A stretch of DNA of 60,615 nucleotides from Desulfobacterales bacterium (GTDB lineage Bacteria > Desulfobacterota > Desulfovibrionia > Desulfovibrionales > Desulfothermaceae). Shown piece by piece: positions 30,873 to 41,499 of the stretch. The stretch is from positions 1 to 60,615 of the forward strand of contig JAMOPG010000035.1 in assembly GCA_027064715.1 (NCBI GenBank). The letters run 5' to 3'. Under the pieces are notes generated by a model, which was not told the DNA's origin, did not search any database, and worked only from the letters and a program-made list of their open reading frames with translations. The position numbers and the translations under genes are program-made. How positions within the stretch are numbered: position 1 is the stretch's first letter; each line of letters opens with the position of its first letter.

Positions 30873-31580
30873 ATGTATAAATTATTAAAAATATTGTGTT
30901 TTTTTATACTACTTTTTATAAAATCCACCTCACTACTATTGGGCTATACCTATTATTGGGGATCTCACCCAGACAGAGAAAGGTTTGTATTAAAATTTGA
31001 TAAGACTATACCTTCTACCTTTAAAATTTTCAGGCAAGATAAATATACTATAAAAATAATTATTCCTGATGAGTTTTTAAAAGAGGAGACTATACCGTCA
31101 TCAAAATTTGTCAAAAATATGACTATATTAAAATCAGTTGATGTTAAAAAGGGAACATTGACTATATTTACACATGTGCCTGATTTTGAACTAAATTGGT
31201 TTTTATTTGCAGAGGAAAATAAGATAGTAGTTGATTTGATTAAAAAACCGTATGAACAAATAAAAAATGAAGAACGAAATAAAGATATAGAAGTAGATAA
31301 TGATAATTTATCTAAAACAACTAATAAAAATATAGTAGATAATTCTTCATCACAATCAGAAAATGGAACTTTAAACAATTTAGTTTCCGAAGGTAATAAA
31401 ACTAAACCTATCTTAAAAGAAATAAAATATGTTAAATCTTTTGCTGTGAAGGGATTTGTTAATAAAAATGCTACTATATATAATCCAAATAAAGAATATT
31501 ATCCTGAAAAGATAGAAAATAAAAAAATAGAAAATGAAAAAGAACACGCAAAAATAGAGAAAAAAAAAATTTTGAAATAA
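30873..31580 (+). CDS. N-terminal part of AMIN-like/TPR envelope protein, frame 0, ends at an A10 run
   Basis: Signal peptide LLKILCFFILLFIKSTSLLLG; AMIN-like YYWGSHPDRERFVLKFDKTIPSTFKIFRQDKYTIKIIIP...VDLIKKP; ORF ends ...EKKKILK* immediately after A10. Confidence 0.6.
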   Translation: MYKLLKILCFFILLFIKSTSLLLGYTYYWGSHPDRERFVLKFDKTIPSTFKIFRQDKYTIKIIIPDEFLKEETIPSSKFVKNMTILKSVDVKKGTLTIFTHVPDFELNWFLFAEENKIVVDLIKKPYEQIKNEERNKDIEVDNDNLSKTTNKNIVDNSSSQSENGTLNNLVSEGNKTKPILKEIKYVKSFAVKGFVNKNATIYNPNKEYYPEKIENKKIENEKEHAKIEKKKILK

Positions 31581-33715
31581 GAAGAAAGATCAATCCTTCT
31601 TTAGTCTTAAAAGAGGAAAAAAATAAAACCAGTGTAGAGCCTTCTCAAATAGTTAAAGAAGGATCTAGTAAAAATAAAACAAAAGAAATATCCCACCAAA
31701 TAGAAGAAAACAAAAGCAAAAAAAATGAAGAAGAACTTCAAGACAATTCCACAAGCAAGGTAAATTATGAAGAGCAAATATATGTAATTAAGTTGCAAAT
31801 AAATAATGGCGAATTGGAAAGTGCCAAGACTGCTCTTGAAGTGTTGTATAACAATCCTAACATACCTTTAAACTACAGAGAAGAAATATTGGCCTTAATG
31901 ATAGATTTGGATTTTCAAATTTATCATGATAAGTTAAAAGACAACTATTTAAAAATCAACAAGTTACTTAATGAAGCAATAAACGTTTTTCCAAAATCTA
32001 TTTATTTTCCAAATTGGTTATTAAAACTTTGTTATTTGAATCTAAATGTGGGGAACATAGATGAAGCCCTTGCTTATTTTAATATCTTAAAGGAAAAATA
32101 TCCAAAGTCATCATATGTTGCACAAGCTCATTATTATTTTGGTGACTACTATTTGGAAAAAAAAGAATTAATTAAAGCTAGAGAGCATTTTGAAACAATT
32201 GTTGAAAATTATCAAACAAGTCCTGTTGTTAAACAGGCGGCAATAAATTTGACAAAAGTTCTGTATCAGATGGAACTATATGATCTGTCTTGGAAGGTTA
32301 TGAAATATGTGCAACAAAGGTGGCCTCTTTTTTATCAAAAGGATCCTTATATGTTAAAATTGGCTGGCCATGTATCCATGCTAAATAAAAAATATGATTT
32401 GGCATTAGATTATTACTGGCAATATTATAATATAATGCCAGAAGTTAAAGATGCAGATATAATTCTTGCGAGAATTGGTGATTTGTATTTAAAAAAAGGT
32501 TTGATTAAGTATGCAAAAAAGATGTATGAATATGTTGCGCAGAGATATCCTGACAAGGAAGGTGGTTTAATTGCAAAGATGCGTCTTGCTGAAGAGGGAA
32601 TATATGATGAACCGTCCATCAAAGATATGTTTACTGTTTTTGACAGACCTTACAATCTACGTCCAGAAAGAATCTATACAGAAATCATACAAAACCATCC
32701 AGACTCTCCACTTGCTCCCCTTGCATATTTAAAATTATCCATGTGGTATTTATGGAAAAATCAATATTTAAAAGCACTTGATGTTATCAAACAATTTTAT
32801 AAAAAATATCCTGATTCCAACTTATGGGATAGATTTGAACATACTGGTATAGTAGCACTTTCTAAGTTGATAGATAAGTCCATAAAGGATAATCTATACA
32901 CTGTAATTTTAGATGTTTGGAATAAATATAGTTTCTTAACTAAAGATTTGTCAAAATTTGATCCTTCAGTAGTTATAGCAGTTGCTGTTTCATACTGGAA
33001 AACAGGAAATCCAACTAAGGCATTAGAACTTGCAAGACCATTTATTGAAAATAAAGATAAAAAAATAGCTTTAGTATCCTCCCTTGAACTTATGTTAAAT
33101 ATTTATTTACAAAATGAAGAGTGGATTGAGATAGAAAATTTAGGTAAAAGATTTTTAGATTATCAGGGATTACCAGAACATTTAAGATCTCAGCTAAAAT
33201 ATGCGTATGCACTGGCAGAAATCCATTTAGGGAAAGGAGAAGAGGTGGTTGATCTTTTAAAAGGATTGGCAATAGACCATAATTTATCTGAAAAACAAAG
33301 GGGATTTGTTTTTTATTTTTTGGCAACTGAGGAATATAATCAAAAAAACTTAGAAAATGCATATATCTTTGCCCAGGAAGCTCTGTCAATCTTCTTAAAA
33401 CAAAACAGAAATAATCCCAAAATCAAGGATTGTCTGAGAATACTTATAGATGTTACAAAAAGGTCAGGCCGTATTATGGAGGCAATAGAATGGGCAGAGC
33501 GGTTTAATAAAGATATTAAAGAAGGTTCAAAAGAAAAGCCCAAATTTGAATATGAACTAGCAAATTTGTATAAACAAGCAGGTTTTACTGACATATGGAT
33601 TAAAAAATTAAAGGATATTGAGCAAAAATATCCAGATACCATTTATGGTGAGCTAGCAAAAAATGATTTGATTTCATTAAAATTAAAGCAAAAGGCAATG
33701 AAATATATCCAATAA
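31580..33715 (+). CDS. C-terminal TPR part of the same protein, in the -1 frame relative to the upstream ORF
   Basis: The frame continues upstream of the track TTG (31793) without stops: ...FEIRRKINPSLVLKEEKNKTSVEPSQIVKEGSS...; then TPR repeats (LKLCYLNLNVGNIDEALAYFNILKEKYPKSSYVAQAHYYFGDYYLEKKELIKAREHFETIVENY). Confidence 0.7.
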   Translation, partial: RRKINPSLVLKEEKNKTSVEPSQIVKEGSSKNKTKEISHQIEENKSKKNEEELQDNSTSKVNYEEQIYVIKLQINNGELESAKTALEVLYNNPNIPLNYREEILALMIDLDFQIYHDKLKDNYLKINKLLNEAINVFPKSIYFPNWLLKLCYLNLNVGNIDEALAYFNILKEKYPKSSYVAQAHYYFGDYYLEKKELIKAREHFETIVENYQTSPVVKQAAINLTKVLYQMELYDLSWKVMKYVQQRWPLFYQKDPYMLKLAGHVSMLNKKYDLALDYYWQYYNIMPEVKDADIILARIGDLYLKKGLIKYAKKMYEYVAQRYPDKEGGLIAKMRLAEEGIYDEPSIKDMFTVFDRPYNLRPERIYTEIIQNHPDSPLAPLAYLKLSMWYLWKNQYLKALDVIKQFYKKYPDSNLWDRFEHTGIVALSKLIDKSIKDNLYTVILDVWNKYSFLTKDLSKFDPSVVIAVAVSYWKTGNPTKALELARPFIENKDKKIALVSSLELMLNIYLQNEEWIEIENLGKRFLDYQGLPEHLRSQLKYAYALAEIHLGKGEEVVDLLKGLAIDHNLSEKQRGFVFYFLATEEYNQKNLENAYIFAQEALSIFLKQNRNNPKIKDCLRILIDVTKRSGRIMEAIEWAERFNKDIKEGSKEKPKFEYELANLYKQAGFTDIWIKKLKDIEQKYPDTIYGELAKNDLISLKLKQKAMKYIQ

Positions 33716-33730
33716 AAGGAGGGATAGAAA

Positions 33731-34537
33731 ATGAATAGAAAAGCAGTAGTTGCTGGACAATTTTATCCAGGATCTGCAATGGAATTAAAAAATACCTTGA
33801 AATCATTATTTATGGAAGTTCCGTCTTCTAAAAAAAAGAATGCACTTTTGACAATGCTGCCCCATGCTGGTTACATATATTCAGGACGAACTGCTGGAAA
33901 AACATTGAGTTATGTAAATTTAAAGGAAAATATCTTGCTTCTTGGTCCAAATCATACGGGGATAGGTGATCCTTTTTCTGTTTGGTGTGATGGAAAATGG
34001 GAATTTCCTGGTGGTTTTTTAGAAGTAAATGAAAAAATAGCTAATGAGCTAGTTAATGGGATTGAATATTTATCTGCTGATGTCAGTGCCCATTTAAGAG
34101 AACATTCTTTAGAAGTCTTAATTCCTTTTTTGTGGTATATAAACCCAAACATTAAGATCATTCCAATATGTATTCGGGAACATAGATTGGATATTTTAAT
34201 AGATGTAGGAAAAAAAATAGCTGATATCATAAGAGATATGGACAATATTTCAATTGTTGTTAGTTCTGATATGAGCCATTTTATATCTCATGATAGGGCC
34301 AAAATTTTAGATCAGACAGCCATTGAAAAATGTGAAAAAGTCGATCCAGAAGATCTTTATAATGCAGTAAGAGAATATAATATCACTATGTGTGGAGTGT
34401 TTCCTATGACTGTTGGACTTAAAATAGCAAAAGAATTAGGGGCTACAAAGGGTATGTTGATTGATTATTCTACTTCTGGAGATGTAACAGGTGATAAAAG
34501 TTATGTAGTGGGATATGCTGGTATAATTGTTTATTAG
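33731..34537 (+). CDS. MEMO1 family protein (AmmeMemoRadiSam system protein B)
   Basis: RKAVVAGQFYPGS; MLPHAGYIYSGRTAGKTL; LLGPNHTG; EHSLEVLIPFL; SSDMSHF; VGYAGI. Confidence 0.93.
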   Translation: MNRKAVVAGQFYPGSAMELKNTLKSLFMEVPSSKKKNALLTMLPHAGYIYSGRTAGKTLSYVNLKENILLLGPNHTGIGDPFSVWCDGKWEFPGGFLEVNEKIANELVNGIEYLSADVSAHLREHSLEVLIPFLWYINPNIKIIPICIREHRLDILIDVGKKIADIIRDMDNISIVVSSDMSHFISHDRAKILDQTAIEKCEKVDPEDLYNAVREYNITMCGVFPMTVGLKIAKELGATKGMLIDYSTSGDVTGDKSYVVGYAGIIVY

Positions 34538-34557
34538 TGACATAGTCAGGGGGATAT

Positions 34558-35187
34558 ATGATAGCAATTATAGATTATAAGGCAGGTAACTTAACATCTG
34601 TAAAGAGAAGTCTTGATTTTTTAAATATAAAAAATGAAATAACAGATGATGAAAAAAAGATTCAAAAAAGTATAGGTATAATATTTCCAGGAGTAGGTGC
34701 AGCTGGATCTGCAATGGAAAATTTGAGGGAAAAAAATTTAGATGAGATCTTAAAACAAGAAGTAATGAATGGAAAACCATTACTAGGTATTTGTCTTGGA
34801 TGTCAAATTATTTTAGATTATAGTGAAGAAAATAATACAAAATGTCTAGGCCTTATCCCTGGAGAGTGTCGTAGATTTGATTCTTTTTTAAAGGACGAAA
34901 AAGGTGAATATATTAAGATACCACATATGGGATGGAATCAGGTTAATATAAAAAAGGAAAATCCATTGTTTCATGATATTAAAAACAACTTAGACTTTTA
35001 TTTTGTGCACAGTTATTACCCAAAACCTGCAGAGGATTTTGTTATAGGCACAACAAACTATGGTGTGGAATTTTGTTCTGTGCTTGGTAGACAAGGCCTC
35101 TGGGCAGTTCAATTTCATCCTGAAAAGAGTGGAAGGTTTGGACTCAAGATTCTTGAGAATTTTTATAAATATTGTGTGAGGTGTTGA
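34558..35187 (+). CDS. hisH: Imidazole glycerol phosphate synthase subunit HisH
   Basis: [64 protein letters not shown]. Confidence 0.95.
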   Translation: MIAIIDYKAGNLTSVKRSLDFLNIKNEITDDEKKIQKSIGIIFPGVGAAGSAMENLREKNLDEILKQEVMNGKPLLGICLGCQIILDYSEENNTKCLGLIPGECRRFDSFLKDEKGEYIKIPHMGWNQVNIKKENPLFHDIKNNLDFYFVHSYYPKPAEDFVIGTTNYGVEFCSVLGRQGLWAVQFHPEKSGRFGLKILENFYKYCVRC

Positions 35188-35191
35188 TATT

Positions 35192-35971
35192 ATGTTATGT
35201 AAGAGGATAATACCCTGTTTAGATGTGAGAGACGGAAAATTGACAAAAGGTGTTAAATTTAAAGGTAATGTTGATATAGGAGATCCTGTTGAATCAGCAA
35301 AAAAATATTATGAAGAGGGTGCAGATGAGATAGTCTTTTATGATATCACTGCATCCCATGAACGGCGTGGCATAATGATAAAGGTAGTTGAAGAGGTGGC
35401 AAAGAATATATTTATACCATTTTCTGTGGGTGGTGGAATAGCCTCTGTTGAGGATATGAGAGAGGTCCTACTTGCAGGTGCAGAAAAGATATCAGTTAAT
35501 TCAGCAGCAGTAAAAAATCCTAAAATAATCACTGAAGGAGCAGAAAGATTTGGTTCCCAATGCATTGTTGTTGGCATGGATGTATTATGGGTGGGGGTGA
35601 GTAAAAATATCCCATCAGGCTATGAAATAGTAATTCATGGGGGAAGAAAAAAAACAGGCATAGATGCACTCTGGTGGGCAAAGGAGGTAGAAAGATTAGG
35701 TGCAGGAGAGATATGTCTAAATTCCATAGATGCTGATGGCACAAAGGAGGGTTATGAACTTAAGTTGACTAGACTTATTTCTGAAAACGTGAATATCCCA
35801 GTAATTGCTTCAGGTGGTGCAGGAAATCCTCAGCATATGGTTGACGCTGTTACTATTGGTAAGGCATCTGCAGCTTTGATAGCTTCTATTGTGCATTTTG
35901 GGGAGTATACCATTAGAGAAATAAAGGAATATATGAATGAAAAGGGGGTTAGGGTAAGAATGAAGTGGTAA
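35192..35971 (+). CDS. hisF: Imidazole glycerol phosphate synthase subunit HisF
   Basis: [63 protein letters not shown]. Confidence 0.96.
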   Translation: MLCKRIIPCLDVRDGKLTKGVKFKGNVDIGDPVESAKKYYEEGADEIVFYDITASHERRGIMIKVVEEVAKNIFIPFSVGGGIASVEDMREVLLAGAEKISVNSAAVKNPKIITEGAERFGSQCIVVGMDVLWVGVSKNIPSGYEIVIHGGRKKTGIDALWWAKEVERLGAGEICLNSIDADGTKEGYELKLTRLISENVNIPVIASGGAGNPQHMVDAVTIGKASAALIASIVHFGEYTIREIKEYMNEKGVRVRMKW

Positions 35972-35975
35972 TTGG

Positions 35976-36719
35976 TTATCTCTTTTTAAAATAAGCTAAA
36001 TATTCTTGATTTCCCTTAGGACCTTTTATTTTTGAGGGCACGATACCTATGGACATTAGATTTAGCTCATTTTGTGCAAATTGAACAATTTTTGAAACAG
36101 CCTTATGTTGAAGATTTTTGTCCCTCACCACCCCTTTTTTAACTTCTTTTTTTTCTAACTCAAACTGGGGTTTTATAAGACAAACTATTTCACCCGTGTC
36201 TTTTAAAAATTTGATACAACAGGGAAGTACTTTTGTAAGTGAGATAAAAGAACAATCTATAGTGATGATATCCATCTTTTCAAGTAGTAAACTGGGGGAT
36301 AGATATCTTATATTGATCCTTTCCAAATTTATTACCCTTGCATCATTTAATAATTTTTCGTGGAGTTGGCCATATCCAACATCTACAGCATAAACCTTTT
36401 TTGCCCCATGTTGGAGTGCACAATCTGTAAAACCACCAGTGGAAGCACCAACATCCATAACTATTTTGTCTTTGAAATCTATGTGAAAGGTTTCTATTGC
36501 AGTGAGTAATTTGTATCCTCCTCTGCTAACAAACCTCTCTTTCTCTTTTAGTATCAATTTTTCATCCTTTTCAATTAACTCACCTGGCTTTTTAATTAGT
36601 TCTTGATTTTTTTCTTTAACTACCAGGCCAGCCATTATTAATCTTTTTGCCTTTTCTCTACTCTCACAAATACCTTTTTCCACTAATAATTGATCTGCAC
36701 GGATCTTTTTGTTTCTCAT
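35976..36719 (-). CDS. TlyA family RNA methyltransferase / hemolysin-like protein
   Basis: S4 domain RADQLLVEKGICESREKAKRLIMAGLV; FVSRGGYKLLTAIE; DVGASTGGFTDCALQHGAKKVYAVDVGYGQL. Confidence 0.93.
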   Translation of the reverse strand: MRNKKIRADQLLVEKGICESREKAKRLIMAGLVVKEKNQELIKKPGELIEKDEKLILKEKERFVSRGGYKLLTAIETFHIDFKDKIVMDVGASTGGFTDCALQHGAKKVYAVDVGYGQLHEKLLNDARVINLERINIRYLSPSLLLEKMDIITIDCSFISLTKVLPCCIKFLKDTGEIVCLIKPQFELEKKEVKKGVVRDKNLQHKAVSKIVQFAQNELNLMSIGIVPSKIKGPKGNQEYLAYFKKR

Positions 36720-36874
36720 AAAATATACCTATATTTTGCTTGTAATTTTTTAATTAAAATCATATCTCTTGATTGTAAAGAGAAATGGAGTATTAAGCTG
36801 AAGTTGAATTTTTTTTAAAAAAGGTTACACTTATATTTTAAATAAGCCTAATTAACTAATTAAGGAGGTTAAAA

Positions 36875-37873
36875 ATGGGAGTAAAAATAGGATTAAATGG
36901 CTTTGGTAGGATAGGCCGTTATGTTACCAGGCTATTGGCAAATGACTCAGAGCTAGAACTTGTTGCTGTAAATGCAAGGGCAGACAATAATACCCTTGCA
37001 CATCTCTTAAAATATGATTCTGTACATGGTAGATTTGAATGTAAGGTAGAGGCAAATGATGAAGGAATAGTTGTAAATGGAAGGCAGATCAAGGTCACAA
37101 GGCAGGGCCCTGGTGAGTGGTTATGGAAGGATTTAGGCGTTGATATAGTACTTGAGACCACTGGAAAATTTAGAGACAGGGAAAGTTGTGAAAAGCATTT
37201 AACTTGTGGTGCAAAAAAGGTATTAATTGGTGCTCCTGGTAAGAATCCTGATATAACTATTGTTGTAGGAGTTAATGACAGTGAATTAAAGAAAGAACAT
37301 AACATCATTTCCAATGCCTCATGTACCACCAATTGTATGGCTCCCGTAACAAAAGTCATTCATGAAAAATTTGGCATTTTAAGAGGACTTATGACAACTG
37401 TACATTCATATACAATGAGTCAGAGAATACTTGATGGATCCCACAAAGATTTAAGGCGTGCAAGGGCAGCGGCAATGTCAATGATACCAACAACAACTGG
37501 AGCTGCAAAGGCTGTAACAGAGGTTATACCTGACTTGAAAGGAAAACTTCATGGTATGGCCATTAGGGTACCTACTCCCAATGTGTCTTTGGTTGACCTC
37601 AATGTAGAGTTAAATAAGGAAGTGACAAAGGAGGAGATTAACAAAGTTTTATCTGATGCATCTCAAAATGAATTAAAAGGTATTATGGCGTACACTGAAA
37701 TTCCACTGGTCTCTGTAGATTATGTATCTACTCCTTATGCTGGAATAGTGGATGGACTTTTGACAGAGGTAGTTGAAGGCAGACTTGCAAAATTAATTAT
37801 CTGGTATGACAATGAGTCTGGTTTTTCCAATCAACTTGTAAGACTAACCAGAAAAGTAGCCAATCTTCTCTAA
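36875..37873 (+). CDS. gap: Glyceraldehyde-3-phosphate dehydrogenase, type I
   Basis: GLNGFGRIGRYVTRLL; SNASCTTNCMAPVTKVIHEKFGI; RVPTPNVSLVDL; WYDNESGFSNQLVRL. Confidence 0.97.
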   Translation: MGVKIGLNGFGRIGRYVTRLLANDSELELVAVNARADNNTLAHLLKYDSVHGRFECKVEANDEGIVVNGRQIKVTRQGPGEWLWKDLGVDIVLETTGKFRDRESCEKHLTCGAKKVLIGAPGKNPDITIVVGVNDSELKKEHNIISNASCTTNCMAPVTKVIHEKFGILRGLMTTVHSYTMSQRILDGSHKDLRRARAAAMSMIPTTTGAAKAVTEVIPDLKGKLHGMAIRVPTPNVSLVDLNVELNKEVTKEEINKVLSDASQNELKGIMAYTEIPLVSVDYVSTPYAGIVDGLLTEVVEGRLAKLIIWYDNESGFSNQLVRLTRKVANLL

Positions 37874-37889
37874 TTTTTTTTTCTAGTAT

Positions 37890-37920
37890 AAAAGAGGGCG
37901 GTTAACTGCCCTCTTTTTTT
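37890..37920 (+). terminator. Rho-independent terminator after gap
   Basis: AAAGAGGGC-GGTTAACT-GCCCTCTTT hairpin followed by T run. Confidence 0.9.
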
Positions 37921-37950
37921 ATTTTCATAACAATCTTACGAGGTGAATTT

Positions 37951-40900
37951 ATGGATTTTGTGCATCTTCATTGTCACACAGAATATAGCCTTTTAGATGG
38001 GGCAATAAAAATACCCAAACTCTGCGAGAAGGCCTTGGAATATAATATGAAATATGTCTCCATCACTGATCATGGGAACATGTTCGGTTGCTTGGAATTT
38101 TATTTAACAGCTAAAAAGTATGGATTAATCCCAATAATTGGATGTGAAGTGTATGTGGCTCCTGAGCATAGAACCAAAAAAGAGGCAAGATCTCTTAGTG
38201 AGGTGGGATATCATTTAGTCCTTTTGGCTATGAACAATGAAGGATATAAAAATTTGATTAAATTGGTTAGTCTTGGATATCTAGAAGGCTTTTACTATAA
38301 ACCAAGAGTAGATATTGAATTACTAAAAAAATATAACAGCGGTCTTATTGCGTTATCTGCATGTCTAAAAGGAGAGATTCCCTATGCATTGATGAATCAG
38401 GGGATGGATAGTGCAATTGCTGTGGCTGAAAAATATAAATCCATATTTCAAGATAGATTTTATCTAGAACTAATGGCCAATGGTATAAAAGAACAAGAAG
38501 AGGTAAATGAAAAATTAATAGAACTCTCAAAAGCAACTAATCTGCCTTTAGTTGCAACAAATGATTGTCATTATCTGAATAAAGATGATGCATTGGCCCA
38601 CGATATCTTGCTTTGTATCCAAACCAATTCCTGTGTAAATGACGCAAAGAGAATGCGTTTTAATACTGACCAGCTATATTTTAAATCTCCTGATGAGATG
38701 TATAAACAATTTTCTAGCTGTCCTGAAGCAATTGAAAATTCCGTTAATATTGCGAAAAAGTGTAATGTGGAAATTGAGGTTGGTAAACACCACTTTCCCT
38801 TATACATACCTGAAAGCGGTCTTAGTTTAGAGGAGGAATTTAAGAGATTGGCAAGAGAAGGATTAAAAAAGAGATTAAAAAATATGAAATATTCTGTGAA
38901 TGAAAAGGTTTACTGGGAAAGGTTAGAAAAGGAGATTGATGTTATATGTAAAAAGGGATTTCCTGGCTATTTTTTGATTGTTCAGGATTTTATTAATTGG
39001 GCAAAGTCTCAGGGCATTCCTGTTGGTCCTGGAAGGGGTTCTGCTGCTGGTTCTTTGGTTGCTTATTCTTTAGGAATCACTGAACTTGACCCCATAAAAT
39101 ATAATCTTCTTTTTGAGAGATTTTTAAATGTTGAAAGGGCCAGCCTTCCTGATATTGATGTAGATTTTTGTTATAATAGACGTGAAGAAGTAATAAAATA
39201 TGTGACTGAGAAGTATGGGAAATTAAATGTTGCTCAGATTACTACCTTTGGAAAGATGAAGGCAAAGGCAGTTGTGAGAGATGTGGCCAGGGCACTTGGG
39301 ATAAGCTATCAAGAAGCAGACAAGATTGCCAAACTTATTCCTAATAATTTAAAGATGACTATAGATAAGGCGCTGGAAGTGGAACCTGAATTAAAGCAAA
39401 TGGTGGAAGAAGATCCAAAGATAAGACAACTTATAGAAATTTCAAGGAAATTGGAGGGCCTTGCAAGACATGCCTCAACACATGCTGCTGGAATAGTTAT
39501 CTCTGATAAGCCCATGATGGAGTATCTTCCCCTTTATGTGGGGAAAAAGGGCGAAGTTGTCACTCAATATGATATGAAGATGGTGGAAAAAGTTGGTCTA
39601 ATTAAATTTGATTTTTTGGGATTAAAAACCCTCACTGTTCTAAACGATGCAGTAAAACTTGCTAAACAAAATAATAAAGATGTCCCTCCTTTAAATGAGC
39701 TTCCTTTGGATGATAAAAAGACATTTGAGCTTTTGTGCAGGGGACAAACTGATGGTGTGTTTCAGCTGGAAAGTTCTGGGATGAAAAATGTGTTAATGGA
39801 GTTAAAGCCATCATGTTTTGAAGATATTATTGCGCTTTTGGCCTTATATAGGCCTGGGCCTTTAGAAAGTGGCATGGTTATGGATTTTATTAAGAGAAAG
39901 CACAAAGAGGTGGAGGTGACCTATCCACATCCAAGGCTTGAGCCGATTTTAAAAGACACATATGGGGTAATCTTATATCAAGAACAGGTGATGCAGATTG
40001 CTTCTGAACTCGCAAACTATTCCCTTGGAGATGGAGATATCTTACGCAGGGCCATGGGTAAAAAGATACCTGAGGTCATGGCAGAGCAGCGGGCCAAATT
40101 TTTAGAAGGTGCAAAGGCCAATGGAATAGAAGAAAAGACTGCAAATTATATCTTTGACTTAATGGAAAAATTCGCAGGTTATGGTTTTAATAAATCTCAC
40201 AGCGCTGCTTATGCGCTCATCTCCTACCAATGTGCTTATATGAAGGCCCATTATCCAGTTGAATTTATGGCAGCTTTGCTCACATCTGAGGCCGATAATA
40301 CAGATAAAGTAATCAGTCACATAAATGCTTGTAGGCAGATGGGAATAGAGGTCTTGCAACCAGACATAAATAAAAGTGAAGAAAATTTTTCAGTTGAAAA
40401 TGACTCTATTTTATTTGGTCTTTGTGCTATAAAAAATGTAGGTATAGCAGCAGTTCAAGAAATTATAAAAGAGAGAGATAAAAATGGGCCTTTTCGATCT
40501 TTATTTGATTTTTGCAGAAGATTATCTAATAGAAAAATAACAAAAAGGGTAATGGAATATTTAATAAAAAGTGGAGCCTTTGATGTATTTGGTCATAGTA
40601 GAAGAGGGATGTTTGAGGCCTTGGATAAGATACTTGCTGCAACATCTAAAAAAAGTAGTGTTAAGAAAAAAAGGGGGATTACAGAGCTCACCCTACCTGG
40701 AGTTAAGAAAAAAGAAGAAAACTTAGAAGAGATAGAAATACCTGAGTTGACATTAGATGAATGGCCAGATGAGGAAAAATTGAGATATGAAAAGGAATCT
40801 TTGGGGTTCTATGTATCATCCCATCCTATTTTGAAATATAAAACAAAGCTGTCTATGCTTGATGTAAAAACAATCGAAGGTTGTAAGGAACTGCCCTCTG

Positions 40901-41454
40901 GGAGTGAAGTAAATCTTGTGGTAATAATTAATTCATATAAGGATAAACTTACAAAAACAGGGGAGAAAATGGCATTCTGTCAAATAGAGGATTTGTCAGC
41001 CACTGCAGAAATGGTTTTATTCCCATCATTATATCTAAAGATAAAGTCTTATCTTGATTTAGATGAACCTTTTTTGTGCAAGGTCAAGACAGACATAAAA
41101 GAAGTGGAATTAAACAACAGTAGTGAAAGCGACTCATTTAAGAAAATTAGTTTTGTGTGTCAGGATATTGTGCCTTTAAAAGATGTAGAACTCCCAACAG
41201 ACAAGCCGTTTATAATAGAATGTGACATAGATTTGGTGGACATGAATAAGATAAATAGATTAAAAGAAATTTTTCAAAAATATCCAGGAGAAACACCAGT
41301 TCAAATAAAGATTAATTATGAAGATGCTGTGTGTTACATGCAGTTAGGTCCTAAGTTTTTTATTAATCTAAATCCTAACCTTGAACAAGAAATAAAAGAG
41401 GTGCTCTTTACAGTAAATCTTGGCAAATTTGTAAAATCGGAACTTAAAAGATAA
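37951..41454 (+). CDS. dnaE: DNA polymerase III alpha subunit
   Basis: PHP domain FVHLHCHTEYSLLDGAIKI; VGPGRGSAAGSLVAYSLGITELDPIKYNLLFERFLNVERASLPDIDVDFC; YQEQVMQIASELANYSLGDGDILRRAMGKK; C-terminal OB region. Confidence 0.97.
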   Translation: MDFVHLHCHTEYSLLDGAIKIPKLCEKALEYNMKYVSITDHGNMFGCLEFYLTAKKYGLIPIIGCEVYVAPEHRTKKEARSLSEVGYHLVLLAMNNEGYKNLIKLVSLGYLEGFYYKPRVDIELLKKYNSGLIALSACLKGEIPYALMNQGMDSAIAVAEKYKSIFQDRFYLELMANGIKEQEEVNEKLIELSKATNLPLVATNDCHYLNKDDALAHDILLCIQTNSCVNDAKRMRFNTDQLYFKSPDEMYKQFSSCPEAIENSVNIAKKCNVEIEVGKHHFPLYIPESGLSLEEEFKRLAREGLKKRLKNMKYSVNEKVYWERLEKEIDVICKKGFPGYFLIVQDFINWAKSQGIPVGPGRGSAAGSLVAYSLGITELDPIKYNLLFERFLNVERASLPDIDVDFCYNRREEVIKYVTEKYGKLNVAQITTFGKMKAKAVVRDVARALGISYQEADKIAKLIPNNLKMTIDKALEVEPELKQMVEEDPKIRQLIEISRKLEGLARHASTHAAGIVISDKPMMEYLPLYVGKKGEVVTQYDMKMVEKVGLIKFDFLGLKTLTVLNDAVKLAKQNNKDVPPLNELPLDDKKTFELLCRGQTDGVFQLESSGMKNVLMELKPSCFEDIIALLALYRPGPLESGMVMDFIKRKHKEVEVTYPHPRLEPILKDTYGVILYQEQVMQIASELANYSLGDGDILRRAMGKKIPEVMAEQRAKFLEGAKANGIEEKTANYIFDLMEKFAGYGFNKSHSAAYALISYQCAYMKAHYPVEFMAALLTSEADNTDKVISHINACRQMGIEVLQPDINKSEENFSVENDSILFGLCAIKNVGIAAVQEIIKERDKNGPFRSLFDFCRRLSNRKITKRVMEYLIKSGAFDVFGHSRRGMFEALDKILAATSKKSSVKKKRGITELTLPGVKKKEENLEEIEIPELTLDEWPDEEKLRYEKESLGFYVSSHPILKYKTKLSMLDVKTIEGCKELPSGSEVNLVVIINSYKDKLTKTGEKMAFCQIEDLSATAEMVLFPSLYLKIKSYLDLDEPFLCKVKTDIKEVELNNSSESDSFKKISFVCQDIVPLKDVELPTDKPFIIECDIDLVDMNKINRLKEIFQKYPGETPVQIKINYEDAVCYMQLGPKFFINLNPNLEQEIKEVLFTVNLGKFVKSELKR

Positions 41455-41455
41455 T

Positions 41456-41493
41456 ATGAGCCCTCGCCATAAACTAAATAAAGGGGGGCTCAT
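41456..41493. terminator. Possible bidirectional terminator hairpin after dnaE
   Basis: ATGAGCCC (41456-41463) pairs with GGGCTCAT (41486-41493), loop about 22 nt, between convergent genes; no clear U-tract. Confidence 0.3.
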
Positions 41494-41499
41494 AAGAAT

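Noticed and set aside
33090-33806. Cluster of minus-strand ORFs opposite the TPR gene and MEMO gene
   Set aside because: Antisense shadows of well-supported coding sequence.
36919-37359. 146-aa minus-strand ORF opposite gap
   Set aside because: Shadow ORF of a highly conserved GAPDH gene; no SD or recognisable domain.
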